A DNA stretch of 64,000 nucleotides, from NCBI RefSeq assembly GCF_001949145.1, contig NW_019091386.1:203465-267464 (forward strand), given 5' to 3'. Positions 37,621 through 50,195 of this stretch are shown piece after piece. Numbering within the stretch: the first letter of the stretch is position 1; the number at the start of each line of letters is the position of its first letter. Below the pieces are notes generated by a model. It was not told the origin of the DNA. It ran no database searches and saw only the letters and a program-made list of their open reading frames with translations. The stretch comes from Acanthaster planci (taxonomy: Eukaryota > Echinodermata > Asteroidea > Valvatida > Acanthasteridae). The translations under genes and the position numbers were made by a program.

Positions 37621-38385
37621 ATGATCACCGTGTGCTTGCTGGCAATCTTCTCGGGCGTAGCGGGCTGCAGCACGTGCTCCCCACCGGCTGGGGCCTGCCC
37701 AGCGGGCTGGCTCAAGTGGCGCTGCTCATGTTATCTCCTGCGTGACACCTTCGCCTCATACGACGACTCCCACAAAGCCTGTCAGGAAAGAGGCGCCGAG
37801 TTGGCTGCCCCTCATTCCCTTCGGGAGAACGAGTTCTTCGCGAGCCTTGCGTCCCGCACGCAACCTCAGCAAATGTGGATAGGGTGCAACGACAGGGAGG
37901 CTGCATATGACTGGGTCTGCGAAGGTCAAGAACGGGGAAAGGTATTCACAAGATGGGATTCTGGATCGCCAGACCATGTACACGATTCTCCCACATCAAC
38001 AGATCACTGCACCATGATGCTCGCATTCCGCGGCACTGTCAATTTCGGGCGGTGGTTCGACGGCCGATGCATGTCCAAGTCGAAATCGCTGTGCGTCAAG
38101 CGTATGAAGGTGCTCAGCCATCGTCTCTTCAGTTTCGTCGTCTCGAACCCGTCGCCTAGGTGCCTCCTCGATCGCGTCATCGACCAGTCTGTCACCAAGA
38201 GCTACGCCAGCTGCGCCTCAGCCTGCATCGCGACCCCCGGATGCCTCTCCTTCAACATCAGAGTCACCGAGCAGGGTGGACGCAAACTGTGTCCGCTGAA
38301 CGGGGGTTACCAACCCGACGACCCGGCCCTCAACATCCAACCGCTTGGCCCCACTTGCGTGCTGTACGAACCATACATTGAGTGA
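37621..38385 (+). CDS. Secreted C-type lectin-like protein with PAN/apple-like domain
   Basis: A single-exon gene of 254 aa. Residues 1-15 (MITVCLLAIFSGVAG) are a signal peptide. A C-type lectin-like domain spans about 26-161: CPAGWLKWRCSCYLL start, MWIGCNDREAAYDWVC in place of the WIGL motif, and conserved cysteines at 54, 130, 150 and 158. The calcium/sugar EPN or QPD motif is absent (GSPDHVH there), and WND is replaced by RWFDGRC, so canonical calcium-dependent sugar binding is doubtful. Residues 181-250 contain six cysteines (181, 198, 202, 208, 224, 246) and CASACIATPGCLSFNIR, like a PAN/apple domain. The likely role is extracellular recognition, perhaps immune; that is inference. The codons are GC-rich compared with the surroundings. 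The start is chosen by the signal peptide. Confidence 0.88.
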   Translation: MITVCLLAIFSGVAGCSTCSPPAGACPAGWLKWRCSCYLLRDTFASYDDSHKACQERGAELAAPHSLRENEFFASLASRTQPQQMWIGCNDREAAYDWVCEGQERGKVFTRWDSGSPDHVHDSPTSTDHCTMMLAFRGTVNFGRWFDGRCMSKSKSLCVKRMKVLSHRLFSFVVSNPSPRCLLDRVIDQSVTKSYASCASACIATPGCLSFNIRVTEQGGRKLCPLNGGYQPDDPALNIQPLGPTCVLYEPYIE

Positions 38386-38508
38386 GATGTCCCGATAGGA
38401 AGACTAGTCTCAAACGGTTGGCTGGAAACGCGGTCATAAAGGTGGCCACAGACGGATTGAGTCTGATGTGAAGTGGAACTGCAGTGATCGACATCGTCTT
38501 TACGAACA

Positions 38509-38514
38509 ATTAAA
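38509..38514 (+). terminator. Candidate polyadenylation signal of the lectin gene
   Basis: An ATTAAA variant hexamer about 125 bases after the stop codon. No AATAAA is nearer. Confidence 0.35.
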
Positions 38515-38859
38515 TAGCACCGGTAGCTTATCTAATTACCAATGGTCAGTGAAGCGAACTTTTCATTTTAGAATGCGCATGCTGAACATTACTTCTTTTC
38601 TGGTTTTTATTTCGATATTTCTTAAATGATGTGTATGCCTCCTTTTGACCACTGTTATAATTCGCCGTCATGATTGGCTGTAAATCAATATGAGATAGTT
38701 ATGAGATATGTTATGAGAGGTGCATTTATGATGAGCGTGATTACAATGCGTTGCTAGTTGTCCCCAAAACATATTAAAAAACGCGCTTGTCATTCGAATG
38801 AATTGTTTTGTATGAAAAATTAGCTCTTGAGATTTAAAGCGCTCTTTTCTGGATCCAGG

Positions 38860-39000
38860 CAGGAAATGGAAATCTGCCATTGCAAAGTATCTAAAATTTA
38901 GAAATTATTTTTCTGCACAAATCGCTGCGACATTGAGGTTCAGTGCTCTGGATAACGTCACAGTTTTGCTCATGAATATGCTAATTTATATTAATTTAGT
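38860..39000. repeat. Dispersed repeat, inverted copy at 47640-47790
   Basis: Blocks GGAAATCTGCCATTGCAAAG, CATTGAGGTTCAGTGCTCTG and CACAGTTTTGCTCATGAATA match the reverse complement of 47640-47790. A fragment of the same end (TCACAATTTTGCTCATGAAT) is also at about 23646. Class unknown. Confidence 0.55.
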
Positions 39001-39265
39001 ATTAAAAACAAAGAAGCTCCCAAATGCATATAAAAATAGCAAAAACAAATGGGAAAATAAGGTTCATCGCAACACAAAGGTACAATTTGAAGACGTAAAA
39101 TATTCTATTACGTATCCCTATAACATTTGATGACAGGAACTATACAGTCATGTGGTTGGCCTGACCACATCGGTTTAATGTAGGTAAAGTCTTCGCAACG
39201 TAATTAATGAGCCCCGGGCTGGACCAAGAGAGGGCGCAATTTGGCTGGTTCACAAACTAAGAAAG

Positions 39266-39579
39266 CCCACTAATGCCATAAAGTGTACATTTTTCAACTT
39301 CGTTTTTACGAGATATATTTTTCCCAGTTTGTTTTTTTCGAGATTTATTTTCCATTTTGTTTTTTCGAGATACATTTTTTCCAAGTTCGTTTTCATGAGG
39401 CATTTTTTGGAAGTTTGCTTTGTCGAATCTATTTTAAGTTACTATTTTTGGAAACAAAAATTTGAAAAATATTTCTCGAAAAAACAAATTGGGAAAATGT
39501 ATCTCGAAAAAACAGAACGAGCAAAATCTATCTCGTAAAAACAAATTTGAAAAAATGTACACCACATGGCACTAGTGGG
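39266..39579. mobile_element. Foldback element with tandem CGTTTTTACGAGATATATTT units
   Basis: The ends form an imperfect inverted repeat: CCCACTAATGCCATAAAGTG at the left and, in reverse complement, CCCACTAGTGCCATGTGGTG at the right. Each arm is built of about four degenerate ~35-bp units of the form AACTTCGTTTTTACGAGATA followed by TTTTTCC; the right arm carries them inverted (TATCTCGTAAAAACAAATTT). The units can pair in several registers. 314 bp, no coding capacity. Related units occur at 58350-58805. Confidence 0.7.
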
Positions 39580-40832
39580 TTTTCGTAACAAACGACTATG
39601 AAACGCAAGCGTTGAAGTCCATATCGCTACTAACAAAATGAACACTCCCGGACCAACGCAGCTCTTTTCAGCCGATGTGTGCTTCTGTAGTAAGAACAGA
39701 TACTCTCCGCTTTCCTGACGCGTGATGTGAAAGTTCAGTCCAGTTAGAAAAACATTTCTATTACACGGTCCCTTAATGCCCTTGGAAGGATTCCCTATAA
39801 CATATCCAATGTGCTTTTTTCAGCACAGGCAAACATGCTCGTACGTGCATCGCATACATTTTTGGCTTTTAATTTCATCGAATAAGTGGATGCATCATAA
39901 GCTTTTGGCTTTCCGTTTACAAAAAGTACCAGCATATTTTTAAAAAAATGTTTATAATGATTACAATTCATGTGGAGATGGGCCTCCATTGGGCTCGAGC
40001 GACAACTATTTTAGGTGGAGCCAAATCTAAGGAGCTGTCTCTGGAGACAGCCCCCAGTCTAACCAGTCTAAAAGTCTAACCGCTGCTCCATATAGTTGCA
40101 TTAAATGGAAGCACAGAGGCCCTGCCCGCACAACAGCTGCGGCGCCTACAACTGCATTTATTGTCAACAAGTGCCTACCGCCTAGTTTGCAACTGGTGAT
40201 GACCCAAATTAACTTTCGATAAGAGACGGAAAATTCATTTACTGCCATTGCCTACGTGTTACAGTTATCGGACTCTCGACAAGAAAAGCGGCTGGTTTTT
40301 TTTGCTAAGCTGCAAACACTTCCTCCAGTTCCAGCTTCAGTAGTTCCAATTCGAATGGAGTGCATGAAATTCGCACCAAGTTTGACACGGGGTCAGATTT
40401 AATCGAACAGCGGGACATCGGATCCGCTACCATACACGGTGGCGTTACAGTCAACTCCGAGATTACGGCCGAGGTATTTGGAGGTCGGTGGTTTGGGCGT
40501 GCGAGGGTCGTTGAGATCATGGAGGAATCATAGTGAAATGAACTTTGCCCTGAGGAAGGACTGAATACCATTCGGCAGATATTTCTAAACACAAGTACGT
40601 GCACATATAGTTTACCAGTAATCGTGGACTTTATTGCATGTCATGCCGATAAATCCGTTTATTTCTGTTACGGTTCACATATAAAGCGCGTGCAACTACA
40701 CGTATATTCGATGCAGTTCTTACGTCGAGGGAAGCGAGAAGTCGCACAGATAGGCCTATAGTCAGACGCATCTAGCTGAAATGTAATAAATACCTATAGT
40801 CGCAGTTTGTGCTCACAAATTTTACGGCAAAA

Positions 40833-43800
40833 ATGGTTCCTTCAACGAAGGGACAGAGGGGAAGGGTCACAACCGTTGGAGATGACGGGAGCTCCCACTC
40901 CATTATTAGCAGCCTATCCTCTTCATCGCTGGTCCGCCTGAGGCGCACGATTACCCTCTTCAGCGGGGTGTGCATCAACCTGGGCATCATCATCGGCTCG
41001 GGGATCTTCGTCTCGCCGAAGGGGGTCCTGGAGGGCGCGGGCTCAGTGGGGCTGACCTTGGTCCTATGGAGCGCCTGCGGAGTGTTCTCCCTCTTGGGCG
41101 CCCTGTGTTTTGCCGAGCTGGGCACCACCTACCCCACCTCGGGGGCGGTCTACACCTATCTCAGGATCATCTACGGCGACCTGGTGGCCTTCCTGTACCT
41201 CTGGATCAGCGTCCTGATGGCAATGCCGTCTTTCTTTGCCATCCTAGCCCTGACGTTGGGTGACTACTGTCTGCAGCCCGTCTTCCCGGATCCCGACTGC
41301 CCGCCTCCTCGCCTGGTGGTTCAGCTCGTGGGCACGGCAGCCATGCGTGAGTGTCCAAATTTTAAGGCTTACCCATCCCTATTACAATCCGACTTAAATG
41401 TCCCAATCGCGTCCAGTGCCAGCTTGGGCATGCGCAACTCAGTCGACCGTAAGTTGGGCATGCCCAACATTGGTTTAGGGAGATGAAAGTTTCATGAAGA
41501 TCGGACATCGATATCCAAGTGGCAGGACATGGTGCTGAAAACTTATATACATGTATTAAGAAAATGCAACTTTGTGAAAAAAAATGATGGATTGGAAGAA
41601 GAAATGAAAAACAGGGCAGGGGAGCTAAATCAGCAGAACGAGGTGAAATCAATAATACATTTAGTCAACCTACACAACGTCATTAAACAAGTAAAAAGCT
41701 CGTAACAACGTGTCACATCCCAGGTGTTGCAGGTTTGCTTTAGCTTTTCCTAAAACGATTAGAACCTAAAAGTTCAGACTGAATATTTTTTTACCATGAA
41801 AATAACTGATACAGGTTTTGGTTTTCGATAATCACCGTTGCCAGACTTTTATCTTTTTTTTAAAATCAAGTCATGAACATTGGTCTCGCCTGAACGATGT
41901 TTGTGGAAGAGGTAGCCTAGTGCATTTCTCGTACTTCAGATAGAGTGCAAACAATGTTCAAGTGCTTTGGTTATAAAGCTGCGCTATAAACCTCGAAAAT
42001 ATGCTCAGAAATTTTTTTTTCGTAGGACGTTTGTCTCCGTAAAAGTACCAGGCAAAGGCATCATGAACACGCTTCCAGAGGAATTTAACTTTCTACACTC
42101 GAACACATAGAGGACAGGAGATACAATAAGATACGTCTCTTCGTCGTGGGCTTGGCGTACGATCAAAAAATCAAAAGTCAAAGTCAAAACCGAAGCTAGT
42201 TTTTGACGTGAAAAAGTCGATTAGAACCATATTGGAACTCGTAAAATTCACCCAAATGTGGCGGGAATCTCTGTTTCTTGAAGGAAAATATACAGCAACC
42301 ATGCTCAATGATAAAGAGTCGCATTCCCTTGCCGTTGATAAAGTCTGAATTTTTAAAGTCTGAATTGTATTAAGGCGATATTGTTAATTTCAATTTGTGA
42401 AACACATCTCAGACGATGGTTTACTCAATTATTTAAAAAAATGGTTCGTTTGATTTCAAGGAATTTCCTCTTACACTTCCTTCTGTCACTGCAACATGAG
42501 TTCGATTGTCTTACACTCACTGAGGAAACTCGTAGCTGTTTATTTCCAAATGCCACCATGTGATTGACGAGCTTTTATCGTTTGCAATTGCCTTTAACGG
42601 TGATGGTAAAAGACTAACTGGTGCGATTCACAGCGCGCTGCTGTCATTGCGCTAGTCTTGTCTCAAGCGGTATGAGTGACGTGCGTGGACTATTGCCTTG
42701 AGCAAAGACTAGGCTCTAAATTGAGCGATACGTATGACAATAAAACGTGACACGAGTGGTACTAATCTGGCGTATTTTTGTTTGTTCAATGCAGTGCTAC
42801 TTGGGTTGGTAAACACGGTGAGTACCCGCCTATCCACCTTTGTTCAGAACCTGTTCAGCATCTGCAAAGTGATTGCCCTAGCCATCATCATAATCGCCGG
42901 CTTAGTGCAACTGATCAAAGGTAAGGCCTGCGTTCATGGCACCCTACAGTCAACATACATGTAGGGCAACACTTAACGTCGTCAGTGTTGAATTAAGGCA
43001 TGAACAACGTGCATGTGCACGTGTGGGTGTCATCACCCAAGTTCCAGGGGTCACGTAAATGGTGTAACTGTCCAAGTTGGTTATTGAATTACAGTTGGCC
43101 GATGTGACTTATGAACATTGAGCCAAAAAAAAATTGAGAAAGTGCCTGTACCGTTAGCAGTGTACTAGTCGCACTTATCCATTTCGTAATTTATTAATCG
43201 CGGACTCCAGACTGTACAGTGATAATGCTTTTGGATACTATCTTTGGTGTGTGTGTCTGTGACTTGAAGACGCCGGTGACGGCGCCATCTGGCATCATGT
43301 TGTGTCCAGTGCCCAACGTCAGCAGCGCCACCTGGTGTTTGCTACCCTTACCTGCCAGTGGTTCGGCACATATCTAGATGTGTTTTCTTAATTAAGCATT
43401 TGTCGAGCGTGACTGCTATCACCAACGACACTTTTTACAGCGACCTTGACGATTAAAGGACCAGGAGAGATATGAGTCATCATCACCAATTCACGGGTTA
43501 ACATCACCCCTTGCTATTCGCAGGTCAGACTAAACATTTTCAGAACGCCTTCGAAGGATCGACCTTCAGCGGTCTCGGCTTTGCGCTTTACGCCGGACTT
43601 TACTCCTACACGGGATGGTAGGTGCCAATTCCTTCGTTATTATATGTTTTTATTTGCTGAATTCCATCTTATAAAAAGTGTCCCGTCAATGTTGTGTGAT
43701 CGGCGTATAAACCATGTTATCCCGTTATGTACTCGTCATTCATATTTTCTTGCAGGGAGAGCTTAAACTACGTTGCCGAGGAGTTGAAGAACCCGATCAA

Positions 43801-46742
43801 GTGAGTGAGAATGCACCTTAACAGTCACGCATGACGCTACTGTTATGACACAATTATGAAATTATGTTATTTCTTTACTGACCCTTCCGATTTCTATTAA
43901 ATTCCTAGCAAACACATGGACTGTTTGATTTCACTGAACTTGTCATCTGCAGAAATCTACCCAGGGCGATATTTATCAGTGTGACTGTCGTCACAACACT
44001 CTACGTGTTCACCAACGTGGCGTACTTCACGGCCATTGCACCGGAGGAACTCTTGGCTTCTAATGCCGTGGCAGTGGTAAGCGGGGGGGGGGAAGTGTGC
44101 TGCAATACCTGCCGTTTCAATCCGGCGTGTGAGTCTGGCCGCTGCACCAAGCGCTGGATGGTGCAGCTACATTGTATGCGTGCGCATGTATTGTTGATAA
44201 TAGAGGGATCCGTAGCTTTCCAAGCCCGTCTCCAGAAACGGCTTTGGCTCGACACAGACCTGTAAATCCCTATCTGACATGGGCTTAGCTGGCAATGGGC
44301 CGCCGGCTTGTTGTACGGCTGGATGCACTGGTCCAACGTAAATAAATTTTTCACCGTCTTCAGGGCAAGCTCCTACTTAAGGAAAATGTGAAAGCGAAGC
44401 AAATTTAGGAGTCAGGTAACGTCTGCAGCGACAACGGTTCGAGTTGACATTATTTTGTTCAACTTTTTTTTAACTTGAGGGGGAAATTGACGTCACAATT
44501 TTGTCTTTGTATTAGCATTCGCGCTAAGTTTGAACTGGCCACATGCAGATGGCGTCTGCTTGGAAAGGCTCCCGTTAATTGTCGCTCAGGTCAGATAACT
44601 CTCATTTTGTAAATGATGTTGCTGATGTACTTTCCAGACCTTTGGAGATAAGCTGCTGGGTGGATTCGCATTGGTCATGCCCATTTGCGTTGCTCTTTCA
44701 ATGATTGGCTCCATCAACGGCAACATCATCATCTGCTCGAGGTATGTAGCTTTCTTTACTTTGGCATTTTTGAAATTCAACATAAAAGCAAATCATTTGA
44801 CCACGGCCTTCTTCATCTTGAATTTCATAGGTTTTATTTAAAATGAAGGCTGAGGTTATAATGAAACACAGCTGCTGAGTCCACTTATTTAATTTTTTAA
44901 TTAAAACCCGAAAAGCAACGAGTGACAAGCTTGAATCTATCCGCTTTGAGCAGAAGCACCCCCTCATCGGTCGAAAAGAACCATATTGGTGGGGAGTATT
45001 ATTTTTGTTGGTAGCGATGCGACGTTAGTGAACCTTGTAACCATGTGCAGTTCCCACCAAAGGAGCCTCCTTTTCTGAGGAAATTGCGCCCTCTCTTGGT
45101 CCAGCTCAAGCTAGTTGAGGCTTTGTTGCTGTTGTTTCTTTAACAGATAGCGCACCGAAAGTGTGGAGTGGTTCTTATCAGTGTCGGCATTTCTTTTTAC
45201 AGGATGTTGTTTGTAGGGGCTCGAGAGAAACATGTGCCCTCGGTTCTGTCCATGATCCACATCAAGTTTCTGACACCGCTTCCCGCCATCGTTGTCATGG
45301 TGCGTATCGTTTTGGCTTTCTTCCGGTAGCACCACCCCTTTGAGTTCTGTTAGTTTCAGGTTGCATAGCTCTCACTTTCCACAATTCAAAAAGCAAATAC
45401 ACAGTAACTGGTAACCGCCCGTGATGCCTGTGTACCACTCCCCTCCCGGTGTCAAAAGTAAAGGAAACTGGCGTCAAGACATCAACGGTGCCAAGCTGGT
45501 CCCCTTGTTCCCTCTTTTTAAACTCAGGCCTTGTCCAAATTACTCAGCGAAGGCTTGAAATCACAATCGAGTCGACTGATGTGGCTGCACCCACTTCCCA
45601 TATAGTCTTGTGCAATTCCAAGCCTATTGCCACAGGAAATTCGGACCTGGCTTCGTTAGGATACACTGCAGGAAGTAACCTCCTTCTAGTTTGTGTCGTT
45701 GCTAGCCTCCATGAAACCTGACGTCACTTGATTGGCAAACATTAAGTTTGTTCTTTACATATGCGTTGCAAATGATGATCGAATGAATATTCTTCGAATT
45801 TTTAGGACTGATCTCGTATTCCTGCATGTATTTTATTTTAGCTGGTGCTGTCGATGTGCTACGCTTTCTCCAGCGACATCTACACCTTGATTAATTTCTT
45901 CAGCTTCGTGGCGTGGACGTCCATTGGGGCCGCGGTAGCGGGATTGGTGTGGAAGAGGTGGCGGGAACCAGACATACCACGCCCTTACAAGGTATTATGA
46001 GGAGACGGAGGGAAGACTAATTATGTTTTCCTACTGGTTGTCGTCTTTCATGGACTTTGCTTTTCAATTTGAAGAAAAAGAAAGAAGAAACACATGATTG
46101 TGAAACAGGTTGAGGAGATAAGGGACTCTTCTGATAAAATGAAAATGAAATGTGATCATTCGAAGGAACTAAATATCCTTCCTCTTTCCCCCTTCAAGAT
46201 TAACATCGTCGTGCCCATCCTCTTCGTGCTTGCCGCCATTTTCCTGGTCGTCATGGGAACTATCGACTCTCCGATAGATACGGCAATTGGCGTTGGTATC
46301 ACGCTGACCGGATTGCCGGTTTATTTGGTGTTCGTCTATCCAAAGCGTCTGCCGAGCTGGTTGATAGAGTTTGAAGGTATATATGTATATCATAGCACTT
46401 TACCAGAACTATGATACCCATTTTTTGGTACGTACTCCTGCAAACACCGATCGAACATTTTAATTTTTATTAAGACCCACGGAATCACTCAGCATTTCCA
46501 TTCCTGATGAAAGAATAAGAAGCTGTCGAGAGGGTAAACTTTGTGCATGGGAACGTTTTGCCCTCTAAATGCACCCAATCTATTTTTCGTATTTACAAAT
46601 CTTCAACGGTTATTTTCGAACAGGCTTTAAAAAATCTGATCATTGGTTCACTTGTTTTCATATTTTCTCCACCAAATTAGGGAGGGTGACGCGTATTTTG
46701 CAGATGACGTTGCAAGTAGTCCCGGAGGAGACGAAAGAGTGA
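40833..46742 (+). CDS. SLC7 light-chain amino-acid transporter, xCT-like
   Basis: Ten coding exons chain in phase to 497 aa (human xCT is 501): 40833-41346, 42795-42920, 43524-43617, 43756-43800, 43953-44076, 44638-44741, 45203-45299, 45842-45991, 46199-46376, 46681-46742. It is a twelve-helix APC-superfamily exchanger at the plasma membrane. The first helix has [20 protein letters not shown] (substrate motif GSGIF, 55-59), then [12 protein letters not shown]. Cys156 in PDPDCPPP matches the cysteine that links light chains to an SLC3 heavy chain. Later exons read [33 protein letters not shown] and [17 protein letters not shown], and the end is [17 protein letters not shown], all closer to xCT than to b0,+AT or LAT as I recall them. 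The ATG at 40833 has a good context (AAAATGG). Cystine/glutamate exchange is inferred from similarity only. Confidence 0.92.
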
Positions 46743-47025
46743 CGACAGGAGACTCACGTCGCGCGAGTTCAGACCCGATCTCCAAGACTATGAATGACGA
46801 GGTGCCAGTAATGAACTGAGCCTTCTCTTCCGGCGTTATCGTACACAGATCTCTGTGCTCGTGCATTTGTTTTCACACCACGCACTTGAGATCGAGAAGG
46901 TATTAGTTACGCTGCGAAGACTACCTTCGGATTGCTGCGTACCAGGGGTTGCCAAACTCAAACATATATGAAAACATCAATCATTGGCCAATGCATGGAA
47001 TTATTTACATGATTTAATTAAACAA

Positions 47026-47031
47026 AATAAA
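47026..47031 (+). terminator. Candidate SLC7 gene polyadenylation signal
   Basis: AATAAA about 285 bases after the stop codon, with an ATTAAA just before it at about 47017. Confidence 0.4.
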
Positions 47032-47137
47032 CCACATAACAAACAAAACAATGTGCTTGCATTCAGCGAGATAAGTTAACAAACGGCCAACAACACATGA
47101 ACACACAACTCGGCTAAGCAACGTAAAACATTTATAC

Positions 47138-47375
47138 ATGACAATAACTTTAACTTACAAACTAAAGACCGCTGCCCAGGCGGTACAGAACGGTGAACAC
47201 AGCCATCAAGGCCGCACCCCCTGCATGATAGGATCGCCACACCAGCAAGGACTCCAGCCGTCACCAGTATCAACCACCAACCGTAGCCCACAGGTAGATA
47301 CAACACAGCCTCCTTCAGAGCTTGGATGAGGCCGAGCAACCTACTCTTCCCAGCCTTAAATGCAAAACCAAACAT
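47138..47375 (-). pseudogene. Possible frameshifted 3' exon of an unrecognised membrane protein
   Basis: On the minus strand, an acceptor-like TTTGCATTTAAG is followed by a frame reading AGKSRLLGLIQALKEAVLYL then PVGYGWWLILVTAGVLAGVA, a plausible membrane helix. The frame then loses its character at a run of five G (about 47210-47214 on the plus strand, as C). If read one base shifted, it continues AALMAVFTVLYRLGSGL and stops. This looks like a terminal exon with a one-base indel, either real decay or an assembly error; a single N occurs nearby at 47402. I do not recognise the family, and no upstream exons were identified. Confidence 0.22.
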
Positions 47376-47639
47376 TTCTATACCCAGCAAGAAATGAGAC
47401 CNAACATTCCATACAAACAAATGGATTATGCAGCTTTCGCATTCAGCGAATGACAACAAACGTGGAGGCGTTATGTAACAGGTGTATTCCAGATTTAGCT
47501 GGTCTGGCCAAGCGTGGAGGAAGGAACACAAGTATAGTTGTTGTAGCCAAATGTTCATTTTAAAGGAACTACCTATAAAAAGAAAATGTTCTACTTAACT
47601 CTTTGAAATGGCACCCGTATTTCCCGATCTTTATCTGCA

Positions 47640-47790
47640 TTTTTGGACTTATCTGATGTTAATATACATTCGTGAGCAAAACTGTGATATCATCCAAGGC
47701 ACTGAACCTCGATGTTGCACTGATTTGCGAAGAAAAAACTGCTAGATTATCTACAACTTGCTATCGAAGATTTCCCGTTTGGGCAATTTA
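47640..47790. repeat. Dispersed repeat, inverted copy of 38860-39000
   Basis: Contains CGTGAGCAAAACTGTGATAT, GGCACTGAACCTCGATGTTG and CTATCGAAGATTTCCC, which match the 38860-39000 repeat in reverse complement. Confidence 0.55.
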
Positions 47791-49245
47791 TTGTTGTATG
47801 CGCAAGTGGCAATTAGCTAAGCACTAGCGAGCGATCTTTTCTCAGAAATGTTTTGAAAGAGCGGATGTGGGGCTCAAAATTTGAACATGTAAACATGGCA
47901 ACTGAAAGGGGTCTTCCTGGATTTACATCACACTAACAGCGCTCTCTTTAGTCTGTAAAACCTTGATTAATTTGAATGTTTAAAACCAGTTCACTTAATG
48001 GACTTAACTTAGAGATTCCACACTGATTTCATACTTTAATGTAATTTTTAACAAAAAGAAATTCAAGAAAATTACTTCACACTGTTCCTTTAATTAGATC
48101 AGACATTTGGAATTTTTTTTCACAATGCCTATATTATTCCAGTAAATTTATTTCAAAATATTGTAAACCTTTTGATTCAGTAACCAAGTTGCTGTGCATG
48201 TCAATTTCTTCTTTGTTATAAAGATAATCACTTGCTTTTGGGCATGTGATTAGTAAGGGGTATTGCAGCATACCTGTGTACAAAAATTGTTTATTTCTAT
48301 GGAGTGAATTTTTATGTATGGCCTTTGACAGAAGTGGCAAGTTTCTTTTGCTGTCCAGTGTACATGCCAACAGTCCGACCGGGAGATTACTATGGGAGTG
48401 CCTCCAAAATAATGGTCAACGCTGACCGAACCACGACAAAATGGTACAATGACCTCGTATCCTTTCCTTTGAAGGAGTTTGTCCGTGGGACCCAATCTTT
48501 TGTTGGAAGGTTGGAAATAGTGAACAGGTCTAGTGTACTCCGGGTAAATTTGGATTACAATGGCTTGAGAATGCTTTATTTTGCAAGGAGAGGAGGGCAC
48601 CAACCCCACCCCCCAAAATAAAAACTGCCGATCGACCTAGGACGACTGATTATCGAAAACTTCTCCGAAAGTCATGGGATCACCCACGACAAAATAACGT
48701 AGTAGAAACCGAGAGGTTTCGAAATAAGCTTTCATTTGATGTCTAGGAAGTTGTATGTCTGCAAGTTGTCCGATTTCGTGAAAGTACCATGTTTGCTGTA
48801 TACTTTCACAGTTGGTACCGGTGGAGTAATTCTGTGCAGACTTTTTGGGTGATCACACAGGACAATCAATAACGATAGGGACTGTCCACGACGGCACTGT
48901 AGATCACCCTTCGGGTTCTATTTTCTTCCTTTTCATATCTGTTATCAGAGAACGTGTTTGAGCAGCAACTGCCTAGCCATTTGTACACGTTTGTAATTGC
49001 TATGACCCCTTCGGTGATGATACATCTTGTGAACCGTACCGCCATTGGGTGAGTCAAACGACGAAAGCGTACAAACTATTTATTTCCCCAAGGCTGAATA
49101 TGCTTGTGCTCACTCAGGTCAAGGATGTGCATGTTTTGTGCTCTACCAACCATCACACACTGGGAAAGAGCGACTATGAGGTATTCAAATAGTAACGAGT
49201 TTTTTTTCAACGCGGTCCTTGCTAAACGCAACTGATTTGCATAAT

Positions 49246-49658
49246 CTTTTCAGAATTCCCTTTTGAAGTCAGAAAAGATGATATACCGGGTATCAACATA
49301 ACAATTTGAATAGTAAAACACGTCAGCCATGCAAAACGTACATGGATGCCGAACCTAATTTGCATGGGCACGTGATCTTGCGACGTAGCAAAACTGCCGA
49401 CTGCATAACAGATAGTCAGACCATTTACCATCTACCTACCGATCCACAAACTTCGCCCGGCAGACAATAAGCCAAATAGACACAGGTCAAAGTCTACAGA
49501 TTGTCTGCGACCGGCTTCAGACGTGTCATATCGTTGTCTGTGCCCACGCAACAGTGACATCCCACTGGAAGTGGGTGCGGCTGGGCCCTCGCTCAACTTC
49601 TACAGGCGCAGGCTTAGCAGACGGTTGAGTAGGTGTTCAATTACTGATCAGCGTCAAG
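49246..49658 (+). promoter_or_regulatory. Predicted Ly6 promoter and non-coding first exon (copy A)
   Basis: A ~410-bp block that is repeated at 55699-56124. It starts CTTTTCAGAATTCCCTTTTG and contains TTTGCATGGGCACGTGA (E-box CACGTG at 49369-49374), then GCAGACAATAAGCC, CAAAGTCTACAGATTGTCTG and CATATCGTTGTCTGTG, and ends at a donor (CGTCAAG/GTAAGC after 49658). An acceptor (AACCACACAG) at 50490 leads into the Ly6 ATG 48 bases later. I infer a promoter followed by a 5'UTR exon; the start of transcription within the block is unknown. Confidence 0.55.
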
Positions 49659-49964
49659 GTAAGCCGATGCCAAATTTCTACCACTGACGCCCAATCGTAT
49701 ACTTACAAACTAGTTGCGGGTGTTGGATATCATTTACGGGCACAGAATTTGAATCTTGGAATGTCAACCAGACGCCGCTCGCGAGAGTTTTTCCCGTTGT
49801 AAATTGATAAAGTGATAGAATAGTTGTCCCACTTTAAAAGTGTAGCATATAAAACTTATTACAGATTTGTTACTACTCGTCGGGCATTATTCGGTGCCAC
49901 ACAAACAACGAAAGTCACAGCCAAACTTAGTGCTGTACATATGTAGTGTTGCAGTCGAGACCAC

Positions 49965-50195
49965 TTAAGACCTTCGGAAGACCACACAAGACCAACACAA
50001 GACCTCCAGTCTGAATTCAAGTCACAAGCAAAAGAACTGCAACAAAAGCATTCCTTTGTCATTGTTCACCCTGTCACTTGTGACTGGTCTTGTCCATGGT
50101 TTTGTCCATGGTCTTGTGTCTGGTCTCAAGGCTTGTGTCTGATCTTGTGTCTGGTCTTGTGCATTGTCTTGTGTCTGGTCTTTTGATGGTCTTGA
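49965..50195. repeat. Degenerate CAAGACCA / TGGTCTTG minisatellite
   Basis: The left part (49965-50005) has ACACAAGACCAACACAAGAC units. The right part (50080-50195) has many TGGTCTTGTG units in the opposite sense. It lies in the predicted first intron of the Ly6 gene and could fold back. Confidence 0.6.

Larger units (their letters stand above)
38515..40832. other. Intergenic between the lectin and SLC7 genes
   Basis: Besides the dispersed repeat (38860-39000) and the foldback element (39266-39579), I see no gene. The minus-strand open frame at 40305-40604 has no recognisable motif. Confidence 0.45.
46743..49245. other. Intergenic between the SLC7 and Ly6 genes
   Basis: Holds the possible decayed exon at 47138-47375 and the dispersed repeat at 47640-47790. 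Opposed open frames of about 105-119 codons at 48250-48621 overlap one another, and neither has a recognisable motif. Confidence 0.4.

Noticed and set aside
47076-47558. A full-length 160-aa membrane protein on the minus strand
   Set aside because: The frame includes an N and loses coding character on both sides; only the 47138-47375 part is plausible, and it needs a frameshift.
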